Positions 1-6,944 of a stretch of DNA of 64,000 bases are shown in pieces. The notes beneath the pieces are model-generated. The model saw only the letters and a program-made list of their open reading frames with translations, did no database searches and was not told the DNA's origin. Position 1 is the first letter of the stretch. Each line of letters opens with the position of its first letter. The stretch is from JBLWXV01 sp048267245 (GTDB lineage Bacteria > Bdellovibrionota > Bacteriovoracia > Bacteriovoracales > Bacteriovoracaceae). The position numbers and the translations under genes are program-made. The stretch spans positions 1,054,001-1,118,000 of the forward strand of contig JBLWXV010000001.1 of NCBI GenBank assembly GCA_048267245.1. Direction: 5' to 3'.

Positions 1-368
1 TGCGTCCACATTCAAATAACCCTTCTAGGGAGCAACAGATTTCAGAGATGTCTCGAGGTCTCAAGTCGATGGCCAAGGAACTTGGCTGTCCGGTAATCGC
101 TCTGTCTCAGCTTAACCGTGGGGTTGAGTCGAGACCAAATAAGCGCCCAAATACTTCAGATCTTCGTGAATCTGGGGCGATTGAGCAGGATGCCGACATC
201 GTGATGTTCGTCTACCGTGATGAGTACTACAACCCAGATACTAAAGAGCCAGGGATTGCCGAAGTTATTATCGGAAAGAACCGTGCCGGTGAAACGGGAA
301 CGGCCAAGCTCACATGGGTAGGCTCGTATACGTCATTTGAAAATATGGCATTTGATCCGAGTAACTAG
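1..368 (+). CDS. dnaB: Replicative DNA helicase DnaB, C-terminal part (5' end outside window)
   Basis: The reading frame is open from base 3, so the gene enters from the left; 121 residues are visible. They carry the end of the RecA-like helicase domain: the SQLNRGVESR segment, the DLRESGAIEQDAD segment (Walker B/H3-H4 area) and the GKNRAGETG arginine-finger region typical of DnaB. DnaB is the hexameric helicase that unwinds DNA at the replication fork. The stop is followed 12 bases later by pabB on the same strand, so the two may be cotranscribed. The fragment matches the usual DnaB C-terminus in length and looks intact. Confidence 0.96.
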   Translation, partial: RPHSNNPSREQQISEMSRGLKSMAKELGCPVIALSQLNRGVESRPNKRPNTSDLRESGAIEQDADIVMFVYRDEYYNPDTKEPGIAEVIIGKNRAGETGTAKLTWVGSYTSFENMAFDPSN

Positions 369-380
369 AATCTTGAAATT

Positions 381-1505
381 ATGATTTCGCAGTTACTCTA
401 CTTAGATGGCAAGTGGGTGAGGGGAAGAAATCTTCTTCGCGCTCACGCGCTCTACTCTGATCACTTCGTCGATCTTCAAACCAATGTCTCCACTAAATCT
501 GATTTAAGAAGCACTCTCACAGATTGGCTAGGTCAACCATTTGTTCAAAAGGATAAGAGCGCCAAGATTATTCATCTCTTCTATGAGTTGGGACTAGTGA
601 CTCATGGAATTTCAGTGAATGAAGATGTGCTGCTTGGAATATACTTTGAATTTGAAGCAATGGAGCCCTTTGAGGACTCCACTCGCACTCCAAAACTTCA
701 CGAGCTCTCAAGAGTAAGCTTTGAAATCTATGAAGAGGCTTTTAAACGTGGCTATGAGCATCTTCTAAGAGGCGATTGCTACCAATTTAATCTTACCTAT
801 CCCTTTACCTATGCTCCTACCCATAAACTCGATGCGAGCGCCTTTGCAAGCGCGATAAAGGGCCCAGGGGAATTTGCTCACGCTGCTGATGTTGGTCCCC
901 TTGGTATCAGTCTACTTTCAAATTCTCCCGAGTCACTTTATGAACGAGAAGGTGAGGACACTATTGTGACCAAGCCCATTAAGGGGACAATTAGAAAGGC
1001 TGAGGGAGCTGCCTCAAAATTGCTGGCCAGTCGAAAAGATCGTGCTGAGCTTGATATGATCACGGATCTACTGAGAAATGACCTCAATCGCATCGAGATA
1101 CCTCGCGCAGAGGTGCGGGCCAGAAGCAAACTTATGGAGATTACCCACCTCTATCATCTTTATTCAGAAGTCAGCCTCAAGTTAAGTAAAGAGACGTCTC
1201 TTAAAGAAGTGACTCTCTCACTCTTTCCTAGCGGCAGTGTTACAGGTGCACCCAAGAAGCGAGTTATGAATATTTTAACTGAACTCGAAATGGGTGAGCG
1301 CGGTTTGTACTGCGGCTCTACCATCTTTTCTTTTGGGGATATCTTGCGTGCAAATGTGAATATCCGATCCGGAATTGTGGATCATTCAAAAAATCTTTTC
1401 ACCTACCACGCGGGTGGAGGCTGCACTCTTTTGAGCTCGGCCCCAGAGGAATATCGCGAGATGCTCGATAAAGTTGAGAGTTTTACTATGAGCTTTTCTC
1501 ATTAA
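381..1505 (+). CDS. pabB: Aminodeoxychorismate synthase component I (PabB-like)
   Basis: A 374-residue chorismate-binding enzyme. The PIKGT motif (near residue 200) has the lysine that distinguishes PabB from anthranilate synthase TrpE, which has PIAGT. Further family motifs follow in order: MITDLLRNDL, the FPSGSVTGAPK loop (usually PGGSITGAPK) and YCGS near the C-terminus. PabB converts chorismate plus ammonia to 4-amino-4-deoxychorismate for folate synthesis, with a glutamine amidotransferase partner not seen in this window. It is shorter than full-length PabB (about 450 residues), mostly in the N-terminal half. No good ribosome-binding site precedes the ATG. The TrpE-family assignment is secure and PabB likely. 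Confidence 0.87.
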   Translation: MISQLLYLDGKWVRGRNLLRAHALYSDHFVDLQTNVSTKSDLRSTLTDWLGQPFVQKDKSAKIIHLFYELGLVTHGISVNEDVLLGIYFEFEAMEPFEDSTRTPKLHELSRVSFEIYEEAFKRGYEHLLRGDCYQFNLTYPFTYAPTHKLDASAFASAIKGPGEFAHAADVGPLGISLLSNSPESLYEREGEDTIVTKPIKGTIRKAEGAASKLLASRKDRAELDMITDLLRNDLNRIEIPRAEVRARSKLMEITHLYHLYSEVSLKLSKETSLKEVTLSLFPSGSVTGAPKKRVMNILTELEMGERGLYCGSTIFSFGDILRANVNIRSGIVDHSKNLFTYHAGGGCTLLSSAPEEYREMLDKVESFTMSFSH

Positions 1506-1619
1506 GCTTTCGTTATAGGTGTAAGAAATCCTGGTTAGATTATGGTTGCCCCGATAAAAAGCCTTTAGTTTTCAGTAGCTTAACTAAACTAACAAATGCT
1601 TACAAGGTGCTTCATTCGT

Positions 1620-1649
1620 TTGACATAAAAATTTGCTGATAGATATGAT
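1620..1649 (+). promoter_or_regulatory. Sigma-70-type promoter
   Basis: TTGACA (1620-1625), an 18-base spacer and TATGAT (1644-1649) closely match the vegetative consensus. Transcription would start near 1656, giving an untranslated leader of about 85 bases before the small gene at 1742. The leader is long for such a short gene and may fold (GAGTC at about 1689 faces GACTC at about 1708). Confidence 0.7.
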
Positions 1650-1741
1650 TTTCAAAAGCTGCTGCCCAGCGTGGCCTTGAACACGGATGAGTCGGATAAA
1701 CAGGACTGACTCTAGTTGAAGGACGGGACAAAGGAGTGACC

Positions 1742-1996
1742 ATGTCAGCAACGAATCAGTGGAACCAAGATGGAGTCCACAAAGAGACGACACACAAGGC
1801 GATGGCCAACGAAACAATTGATGGGGATGAGAAGGTTTCCATCAGTTCTCTCTCTGAACTCACAGGATTCCCGGTAGAGTTCATTAAGAAAGAACTTTTG
1901 TTGGATCAAGAGCCTATATCCATGAATGATCTTCGTCAATCGATGATTGCTTACCTCGAACAGAGCAATCAAATGATGATGGAGTTTATGGATTAG
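1742..1996 (+). CDS. Small putative DNA-binding protein
   Basis: Encodes 84 residues. The start was chosen at the ATG five bases after an AGGAG ribosome-binding site (1732-1736), rather than the in-frame GTG inside that site. The N-terminal 30 residues are polar and probably disordered. The C-terminal part (SISSLSELTGFPVEFIKKEL, then MNDLRQSMIAYL) reads like a short helix-turn-helix followed by a helix, as in excisionase- or MerR-like folds. I do not recognise a named family. It is a monocistron with its own strong promoter and intrinsic terminator, so it is probably well expressed; a regulator or nucleoid-associated role is inference. Confidence 0.75.
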   Translation: MSATNQWNQDGVHKETTHKAMANETIDGDEKVSISSLSELTGFPVEFIKKELLLDQEPISMNDLRQSMIAYLEQSNQMMMEFMD

Positions 1997-2069
1997 AGAA
2001 TTTGATTGTTTTGATCAAGTTCGGCTCGACTGTCAGTAGGACTCCTGAGCTGATTTTTATCTACTCGGG

Positions 2070-2098
2070 AGACCCGCGCTAAGCGGGTCTTTCATCTA
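2070..2098 (+). terminator. Intrinsic terminator after the small DNA-binding protein
   Basis: An 8-bp perfect stem AGACCCGC/GCGGGTCT (2070-2077 with 2083-2090), a five-base loop and a T-rich tail. It separates the small gene from the motAB promoter. Confidence 0.8.
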
Positions 2099-2155
2099 TT
2101 CTCCGAGTTAATTTGTCGGAACTCGGCAAATTCAGACCCTTAGATCACCCCTCAC

Positions 2156-2182
2156 TAAACTCCCCAAACCAATTACCGATAC
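2156..2182 (+). promoter_or_regulatory. Sigma-28 (FliA)-type flagellar promoter of motAB
   Basis: TAAACTCC (2156-2163), exactly 11 bases, then ACCGATAC (2175-2182). The FliA consensus is TAAAGTTT-N11-GCCGATAA: TAAA and CCGATA match and the spacing is exact. The -10 ends 34 bases before the motA ATG. A sigma-28 promoter ahead of stator genes is what flagellar biology predicts. Confidence 0.75.
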
Positions 2183-2216
2183 TTACATCACAGGAATATC
2201 TTCAAGGAAGAGATGT

Positions 2217-2984
2217 ATGGATATAGCTACGGTCATTGGCCTCGTTGTTTGTACCGTCGCCGTCTTAGGTTCGATTATGGCGGGTGGGAGTATCGTGATT
2301 TTTATCGATGTTCCCTCGGTACTAGTTGTGGGGCTAGGTCTTGTTGGTTCAACTTTTATTAAGTGGCCAATGGAAATCGTGCTCAAGGTTGCGGCGTTTG
2401 GGATGAAGTCGATCTTTTTTACTCCGGCCGATCCGAAGGCCACGATTGAAGAGATCAGTAATCTCGCTGAGACGGCAAGACGTGAGTCAGTTTTCGCTCT
2501 TGAAAAAGTGCCTATTGAAGATGCCTTCTTGAAAAAAGCAATGACACTTGCAGCGGATAACCGTCCACCAGAAGTCATCGCCTCTATCTTACAACTTGAA
2601 ATCGACGCTATGGAAGAACGCCATAAAGTTGGAGCAGACGTGATGGATGGCATCGCAGCTGATGGTCCTGCCTTTGGGATGATTGGTACACTCATTGGTC
2701 TAGTTCAGATGCTCCAGAACCTTTCAGATCCTTCGGCCATTGGTCCTGCCATGGCGGTTGCTCTTTTGACAACATTCTATGGTGCGGTTATCGCCAACGT
2801 TATCGCCGCACCAATGAAGAATAAAATCTCATTTCGATCGAACTCTGAGATTGTGAAAATGAATATTATAATCGCGGGTACACTCGGCATCGTAGCAGGG
2901 GAGAACCCACGACTTATTAAAGAAAAACTCAACTCGTTCTTGCCTCCAGCTGAGAGACAAATCGACTCAGAAGCGGAAGCATAA
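2217..2984 (+). CDS. motA: Flagellar motor stator protein MotA (PomA-like)
   Basis: Encodes 255 residues, the normal length for MotA/PomA. Four membrane segments are visible: two near residues 1-50, and two at about 150-205 around the GPAFGMIGTLIGLV and TTFYGAVIANVIA segments that line the ion channel. The cytoplasmic loop carries charged residues (RRESVFALE) resembling those that contact FliG. MotA forms the ring around MotB and turns ion flow into flagellar torque. It is the first gene of a motA-motB operon behind a sigma-28-like promoter. The start is the ATG after the AAGGAAGAG site; an upstream ATG at 2213 is out of frame. Confidence 0.95.
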   Translation: MDIATVIGLVVCTVAVLGSIMAGGSIVIFIDVPSVLVVGLGLVGSTFIKWPMEIVLKVAAFGMKSIFFTPADPKATIEEISNLAETARRESVFALEKVPIEDAFLKKAMTLAADNRPPEVIASILQLEIDAMEERHKVGADVMDGIAADGPAFGMIGTLIGLVQMLQNLSDPSAIGPAMAVALLTTFYGAVIANVIAAPMKNKISFRSNSEIVKMNIIIAGTLGIVAGENPRLIKEKLNSFLPPAERQIDSEAEA

Positions 2985-3001
2985 GCGATAGTAGGTGAAG
3001 T

Positions 3002-3838
3002 ATGGCCGATGAAGATAATGGTGGTGGCGGGGTTGAAGCCCCAGTAAAATGCCCCGAGTGTAAGCCCGGACTTCCGGCGTGGATGGCCACGTTTTCGGAT
3101 CTGGTTACACTGCTTCTGACATTTTTCGTTTTGCTTCTTTCATTTGCAAAGACTGAGACGGCCAAGTATGAGGCTGCTCTTGGTTCCATTCGCAATGCCT
3201 TTGGTGGCAACGTGCGCGTTATGGGCCAGGTGATCCAACCTGGTAAATCCCCTGATGATCAGCCAACGATGATGGAGACGGCAGAGCCAATTCGTCCATT
3301 TCCAATTGAATTTCTCACAACTGAGGGCTTTCTTGATAAGCATGAGATGAACCGCAACTCAGATGAGGACCTGAAGCTCATGAGGGCCGATCTAAGCGCT
3401 TATGATCTTGGTGGCCTGGTTACCCTATACGAATCTCCAGAGGGCGCTTACATGCGTCTTAAAGACAAGATTCTCTTTAGAGAGGGTAGCACTGAGATTG
3501 ATTCGATTTCGCGTGAGTCCTTTAAAAAGATGATCAATCTCTTAAAGAGCGAAGATTGGGTGGTCTTTGTCGAAGGCCACTCAAGTCTTGGCGAAGTCAT
3601 GAGAGGAAATACTAATAACGATGCATACTCAATGAGCTCCGCGCGCGCCACGGCGGTGACTCGATATCTCATTAGTCAGGGTGTATCCCCTGATAGAATC
3701 TCGACTGTGTTCTATGGGGATTCGCGTCCTGATAATCAACAGGGTAATGTCTCCCGCCATGATCAATCCCTTAATCGTCGAGTTGAATTTATGATTCGAA
3801 AAAGAGACCTAAGAAGTGAAGGACGAAAAGTACAATAG
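3002..3838 (+). CDS. motB: Flagellar motor stator protein MotB
   Basis: Encodes 278 residues. A short N-terminal tail with a CPEC pair (Cys17, Cys20) leads into one membrane helix of the form ATFSDLVTLLLTFF; Asp33 is the conserved ion-binding aspartate. The C-terminal 120 residues form an OmpA-like peptidoglycan-binding domain (VEGHSS, then SSARATAVTRYLISQGV and NRRVEF). MotB anchors the stator to the wall and conducts ions. It lies 17 bases after motA and its 3' end overlaps the next gene by 23 bases. The CPEC pair is unusual for MotB and could bind metal or be redox active. Confidence 0.95.
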   Translation: MADEDNGGGGVEAPVKCPECKPGLPAWMATFSDLVTLLLTFFVLLLSFAKTETAKYEAALGSIRNAFGGNVRVMGQVIQPGKSPDDQPTMMETAEPIRPFPIEFLTTEGFLDKHEMNRNSDEDLKLMRADLSAYDLGGLVTLYESPEGAYMRLKDKILFREGSTEIDSISRESFKKMINLLKSEDWVVFVEGHSSLGEVMRGNTNNDAYSMSSARATAVTRYLISQGVSPDRISTVFYGDSRPDNQQGNVSRHDQSLNRRVEFMIRKRDLRSEGRKVQ

Positions 3839-4739
3839 TCCCGCCCTGTGCTCCCTCATAGACTCTAGTAGTCTGGGGGAGTATCTCGCAGCAATTCTTG
3901 GAGCTTCAAAGAATAAGCTAAAGGAATTCTACTCCAGAGAAGCTTTAAATATCTCTATTCACATTCGAGATGAAATCTTCATCCCCACGTCACTGCTCAA
4001 TCTGGGAGTGATAGCGCCAGTCTTTACAGGGGATACTGAAGTGGAAGTAATTGAAGAAGATGAGCATATCCTTGCCATTTCAAAGCCCGCGGGAACCCAT
4101 GGCCATCCTCAAAGCTATGATGAAAGAGAGACTGTCTTAAATTTTCTTCGTCAAAGCCGCAGTGATATTGATTGGGATGGATTCAATGACCCAGAAAAGG
4201 GACTGCTCTATCGACTTGACCGAGAGACCTCTGGCCTGCTGCTTTTTTGTAAGGAGCCTAGTGCACATTCAAAGTTGCGCGATGATTTTAAGAATCAAGT
4301 TCGTCAGAAGTACTACTACGCCCTAGTTGAAGGTGAGTTATTGCATAGAGGAGAGTTTACTTGTGACCTAGAAGCCTTTGGCCCAAAAGGGGCGCAGATG
4401 AGATTGGCGCAAAAAGAAGGGCAGAGTGCTACGCTTTGGATTGAGAATACCCAGTACTTTCCCGGCTCAAATGTAAGTCTCGTAAAAGTGAGGCTGGCCA
4501 CCGGCTTGCGCCACCAGATAAGAGTGCAGCTCAAAATTTTAGGACATCCAATTGTCGGAGATAGTCTCTATGGGGGAAGAGAGAGCGCTAGGCTCTTTCT
4601 TCACTGCTTTAGCTATACCTTAGCTCAGGCTCAGAAGAGCTATCAGGATAATCGCTTCTTTTTACTTGGTGATTATTTGGGTATCGACAGTCGCCTTCAG
4701 GTGTTCGGCGATGAGCTTCTTGTCAGTAAGAGTCGCTAG
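3816..4739 (+). CDS. RluA-family pseudouridine synthase
   Basis: Encodes 307 residues from a GTG inside the end of motB. The catalytic motif YRLDRETSGL has its aspartate at residue 135; further RluA-family signatures are ISKPAG near residue 90 and the GLRHQIRVQL plus HPIVGDSLYG block near residues 225-250. The first 70 residues resemble a worn S4 RNA-binding domain. These enzymes isomerise uridine to pseudouridine in rRNA or tRNA; which site cannot be told from sequence. The HRLD histidine is tyrosine here. The 23-base overlap suggests translational coupling to motB, although the functions are unrelated. The 3' end overlaps the convergent gene by 78 bases. Confidence 0.9.
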   Translation: MKDEKYNSPALCSLIDSSSLGEYLAAILGASKNKLKEFYSREALNISIHIRDEIFIPTSLLNLGVIAPVFTGDTEVEVIEEDEHILAISKPAGTHGHPQSYDERETVLNFLRQSRSDIDWDGFNDPEKGLLYRLDRETSGLLLFCKEPSAHSKLRDDFKNQVRQKYYYALVEGELLHRGEFTCDLEAFGPKGAQMRLAQKEGQSATLWIENTQYFPGSNVSLVKVRLATGLRHQIRVQLKILGHPIVGDSLYGGRESARLFLHCFSYTLAQAQKSYQDNRFFLLGDYLGIDSRLQVFGDELLVSKSR

Positions 4740-5153
4740 GCGCACAAGTGTCTTGCCTTCAGTGCGCGCATTCATAGCAATTTTTTTATGATTGATCTTC
4801 ACAACCACACTTGGTGTGCGCTCAAGATTTTCTTCAGGAGAATAGCGAGCAATTAAGAAGAGGTCGTTGGCCATTTCTTTAACAATCAATTCGCGCAGCT
4901 CTTGGTCTTTAAGTTCGCGCTCCGTAGTAAGTTCAATTTCCATGATCAAGACGCCTTGGTCACAGCTTGGGTTCCAACTAGAGGGAATTCGCGTTTCGAG
5001 ATTGGCCTTGACCGCACTACAGCTCGTTGGCATGAGCTTCTCGCGGTTAAATAGCGGGAATTTACCATCGCTAGAAAGTTGGTAGATAAAGAGGCCCATC
5101 AGTATGAGGCCAAGAGTGAAGATAGGGTTTTTAAACAATGTTTTCGCGAACAT
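4662..5153 (-). CDS. Small single-pass membrane protein, unknown function
   Basis: Encodes 163 residues from the ATG at 5153; an upstream in-frame TTG at 5216 would add 21 residues with no sign of a ribosome-binding site. A membrane helix (NPIFTLGLILMGLFIYQL) follows the first few residues; the rest is polar and probably periplasmic, with two cysteines (near residues 45 and 62) that could form a disulfide. No family recognised. Its last 78 bases lie antisense to the end of the pseudouridine synthase gene, an unusually long convergent overlap. Confidence 0.7.
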   Translation of the reverse strand: MFAKTLFKNPIFTLGLILMGLFIYQLSSDGKFPLFNREKLMPTSCSAVKANLETRIPSSWNPSCDQGVLIMEIELTTERELKDQELRELIVKEMANDLFLIARYSPEENLERTPSVVVKINHKKIAMNARTEGKTLVRLATLTDKKLIAEHLKATVDTQIITK

Positions 5154-5188
5154 AGCCCTATTATGCCCGCTCTCAGTAAAAAAAGCAC

Positions 5189-5217
5189 TAAGGCCAAAAT
5201 CGCATATAGCCGACAAG
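5189..5217 (+). promoter_or_regulatory. Possible sigma-28-like promoter before the WYL gene
   Basis: TAAGGCC (5189-5195) and GCCGACAAG (5209-5217), starts 20 bases apart. The -10-like part matches GCCGATAA at 7 of 8 positions; the -35-like part is weak. The same two blocks at the same spacing occur before clpP. Confidence 0.35.
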
Positions 5218-5267
5218 AATACTACGTTATTTATAGACTCTTAAGGAGTCTTTTGTGAGGAGTATTG

Positions 5268-6290
5268 ATGAGTCGTTTCCAAGCTATGAAGCAGGCCTAC
5301 TCAGGCCCTATCGACCATCCCGCATTTTGGAACTTTATGTCGCTTTTAGAAGAAGCACAGGGCCCACTCTCTCTTGAGACTGTTTGTGGCGAGCTAGAGA
5401 TTAGTGACGCCGAACTTTCTGTCTTTCTGACCTTTCTAGCAAAGTTAGAATACAACGTTGAGATAAAGTTGAGTGACGGAGAGCGCTTACTGATCCCACC
5501 AGCTTCGTCTGCACGCATTGCTTTTGATTTTAGTTTAAAGGAGTGGCTCGCCTTTCAGGCCCACTTTCCAGATATGTGCTCTAGTGAAGAGCGCCCTTTT
5601 CATGAGATCTTTGTTGAAAAAATGGCGCAAGTTGAGGGACAAAACCCTGAGTATGATCTCTTTCGTGCGCTTGAGGAAGAGGGCGAGGAAATTGCGCTCT
5701 TAAAGGGTGAGATTGGAGAACTAGGAGAGAGAAAGCCTGAGATTCTTCCAAAGCTCTATCATGCGGCCAGCGCTAAGCAAGTCATTAAAACAACCCTCTC
5801 AGATGGACGCTCATTTGATTTCTATCCCCATAAGATTGTCTACTTAGATGGCGGTCTGTCTATCATTGGTGAGGATACAAAGGATCGATCCCTTCTCACT
5901 TTCTATATTGAATCCATCGAAACGCTCGAAATTGACGATGAAACATCCTACCGGGCCAATTTTACTCCACACGAAGTTTATGACTTCATCGCGGCGATTA
6001 GGGCCGTCTCCGGAGTGGAAGAGAGGTTGGTGCTCAAGGTATTGGGAGAGGGCAATCTCGATTTTAAACCGCCATTTATTCACCTTGGAAATCCTTATAT
6101 TACTGAGAACCTTGAAGGTGAGAGGATCTGGGCGGCCAATGTTGAATGTTCTCCAGAGCTATTTGCGTGGCTCTACCAAATGAGGGCGAGCATTCAAATT
6201 CTTGACCCCATCCACTTGGCCAATGAATTCGAAGATTATTGTCACCAGCGGGCCTGCGAGCGCGTTGATGAACTTAAAAAAGCTTCGTAA
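5268..6290 (+). CDS. WYL-domain transcriptional regulator-like protein
   Basis: Encodes 340 residues; the ATG at 5268 follows a TGAGGAG ribosome-binding site, so the adjacent TTG at 5265 was not used. Residues 10-80 resemble a winged helix (SLETVCGELEISDAELSVFLTFL). The central part holds a WYL-like fold (FYPHKIVYLDGGLSIIGE ... TFYIESIETLEI) followed by a WCX-type C-terminal extension. WYL proteins bind ligands or nucleic acid and regulate transcription, often in stress or defence loci. No defence genes lie nearby; the next gene is a septation-type membrane protein 18 bases downstream. The target is unknown. Confidence 0.75.
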   Translation: MSRFQAMKQAYSGPIDHPAFWNFMSLLEEAQGPLSLETVCGELEISDAELSVFLTFLAKLEYNVEIKLSDGERLLIPPASSARIAFDFSLKEWLAFQAHFPDMCSSEERPFHEIFVEKMAQVEGQNPEYDLFRALEEEGEEIALLKGEIGELGERKPEILPKLYHAASAKQVIKTTLSDGRSFDFYPHKIVYLDGGLSIIGEDTKDRSLLTFYIESIETLEIDDETSYRANFTPHEVYDFIAAIRAVSGVEERLVLKVLGEGNLDFKPPFIHLGNPYITENLEGERIWAANVECSPELFAWLYQMRASIQILDPIHLANEFEDYCHQRACERVDELKKAS

Positions 6291-6308
6291 CTGTGATAGG
6301 GTGAGTAG

Positions 6309-6881
6309 GTGAAAAGCGCCAAAAACCCATTTGTTCTACTCTCTTTTATTCCGGCAGTTGCCTTTGTTATCTTTGATAGCTTCCTACCTGTTAAAGAGGC
6401 GCTTCTGGCGAGTGTGGCCCTTTCAGTTGTAGAGATCATTGCTGAAAAGTACTTTCTTGGTCATGTCCACAAGCTTTCAATGGTGAATTTCACTTTGATT
6501 ATTCTCTTTGGGGGAGTGAGTTTTCTCGAAGAGGACTCCCTTTGGTTTCAGCTTCAGGGAACATTCATGGGGGTCACCATCGCAAGTGTTCTTCTCTATC
6601 GCTTGCGCCAGGGAAAGAGCTTAATGGAGGAGATGCTCCAGGAGATGAATCTGCCTCAGAAACCTCCGCCAGAGATTATGAAAATGGTGGAGTTTCACAT
6701 GTGCTTTTTCTTTCTCTTTCACTCAGTTATAAACGCAGTCCTCGCACTCTACTTTCCGCTCTCCTGGTGGAAAGTTTTCAAAATTGGGGGCTTCTACGCA
6801 CTCATGGTTCCCTACACCATAGTTGAAGTCATTCTCATCCGCCGCCGGGCCCGGGCGCTCATGAATAAGTATCCGAGCTAA
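6309..6881 (+). CDS. YciB/IspZ-family inner-membrane protein (septation protein A-like)
   Basis: Encodes 190 residues with about five to six membrane helices. The pattern FIPAVAFVIFD, then LSMVNFTLIILFGGVSFLEEDSLWFQ and the conserved Lys-Met-Phe helices resembles YciB (about 180 residues), which links cell division and wall synthesis machinery in proteobacteria. Start is GTG at 6309 after GTGAGTAG; it follows the WYL gene by 18 bases, so they likely share a transcript. The C-terminal tail is Arg-rich (RRRARAL). Family assignment is by pattern and could be wrong in detail; an integral membrane protein is certain. Confidence 0.75.
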   Translation: MKSAKNPFVLLSFIPAVAFVIFDSFLPVKEALLASVALSVVEIIAEKYFLGHVHKLSMVNFTLIILFGGVSFLEEDSLWFQLQGTFMGVTIASVLLYRLRQGKSLMEEMLQEMNLPQKPPPEIMKMVEFHMCFFFLFHSVINAVLALYFPLSWWKVFKIGGFYALMVPYTIVEVILIRRRARALMNKYPS

Positions 6882-6893
6882 ATGCTTTTATTT

Positions 6894-6921
6894 TAAGAGT
6901 TTCTTAAACCTCTGCCGATAG
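6894..6921 (+). promoter_or_regulatory. Sigma-28-like promoter of the Ser/Thr kinase gene
   Basis: AAGAGTTT (6895-6902; 6 of 8 to TAAAGTTT), 11 bases, then GCCGATAG (6914-6921; 7 of 8 to GCCGATAA). The predicted start lies just upstream of the AGGA at 6930 and the ATG at 6945. Confidence 0.55.
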
Positions 6922-6944
6922 TAATCTATAGGATTACTTTATTT

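Noticed and set aside
1550..1557. CCCGATAA after pabB, as a sigma-28 -10 element
   Set aside because: No -35-like box at 19-20 bases upstream, and the true start of the next gene is better served by the sigma-70 site.
2183..2695. Minus-strand frame of 170 residues over motA
   Set aside because: Lies antisense to a clear MotA gene with strong family motifs; composition reflects the opposite strand.
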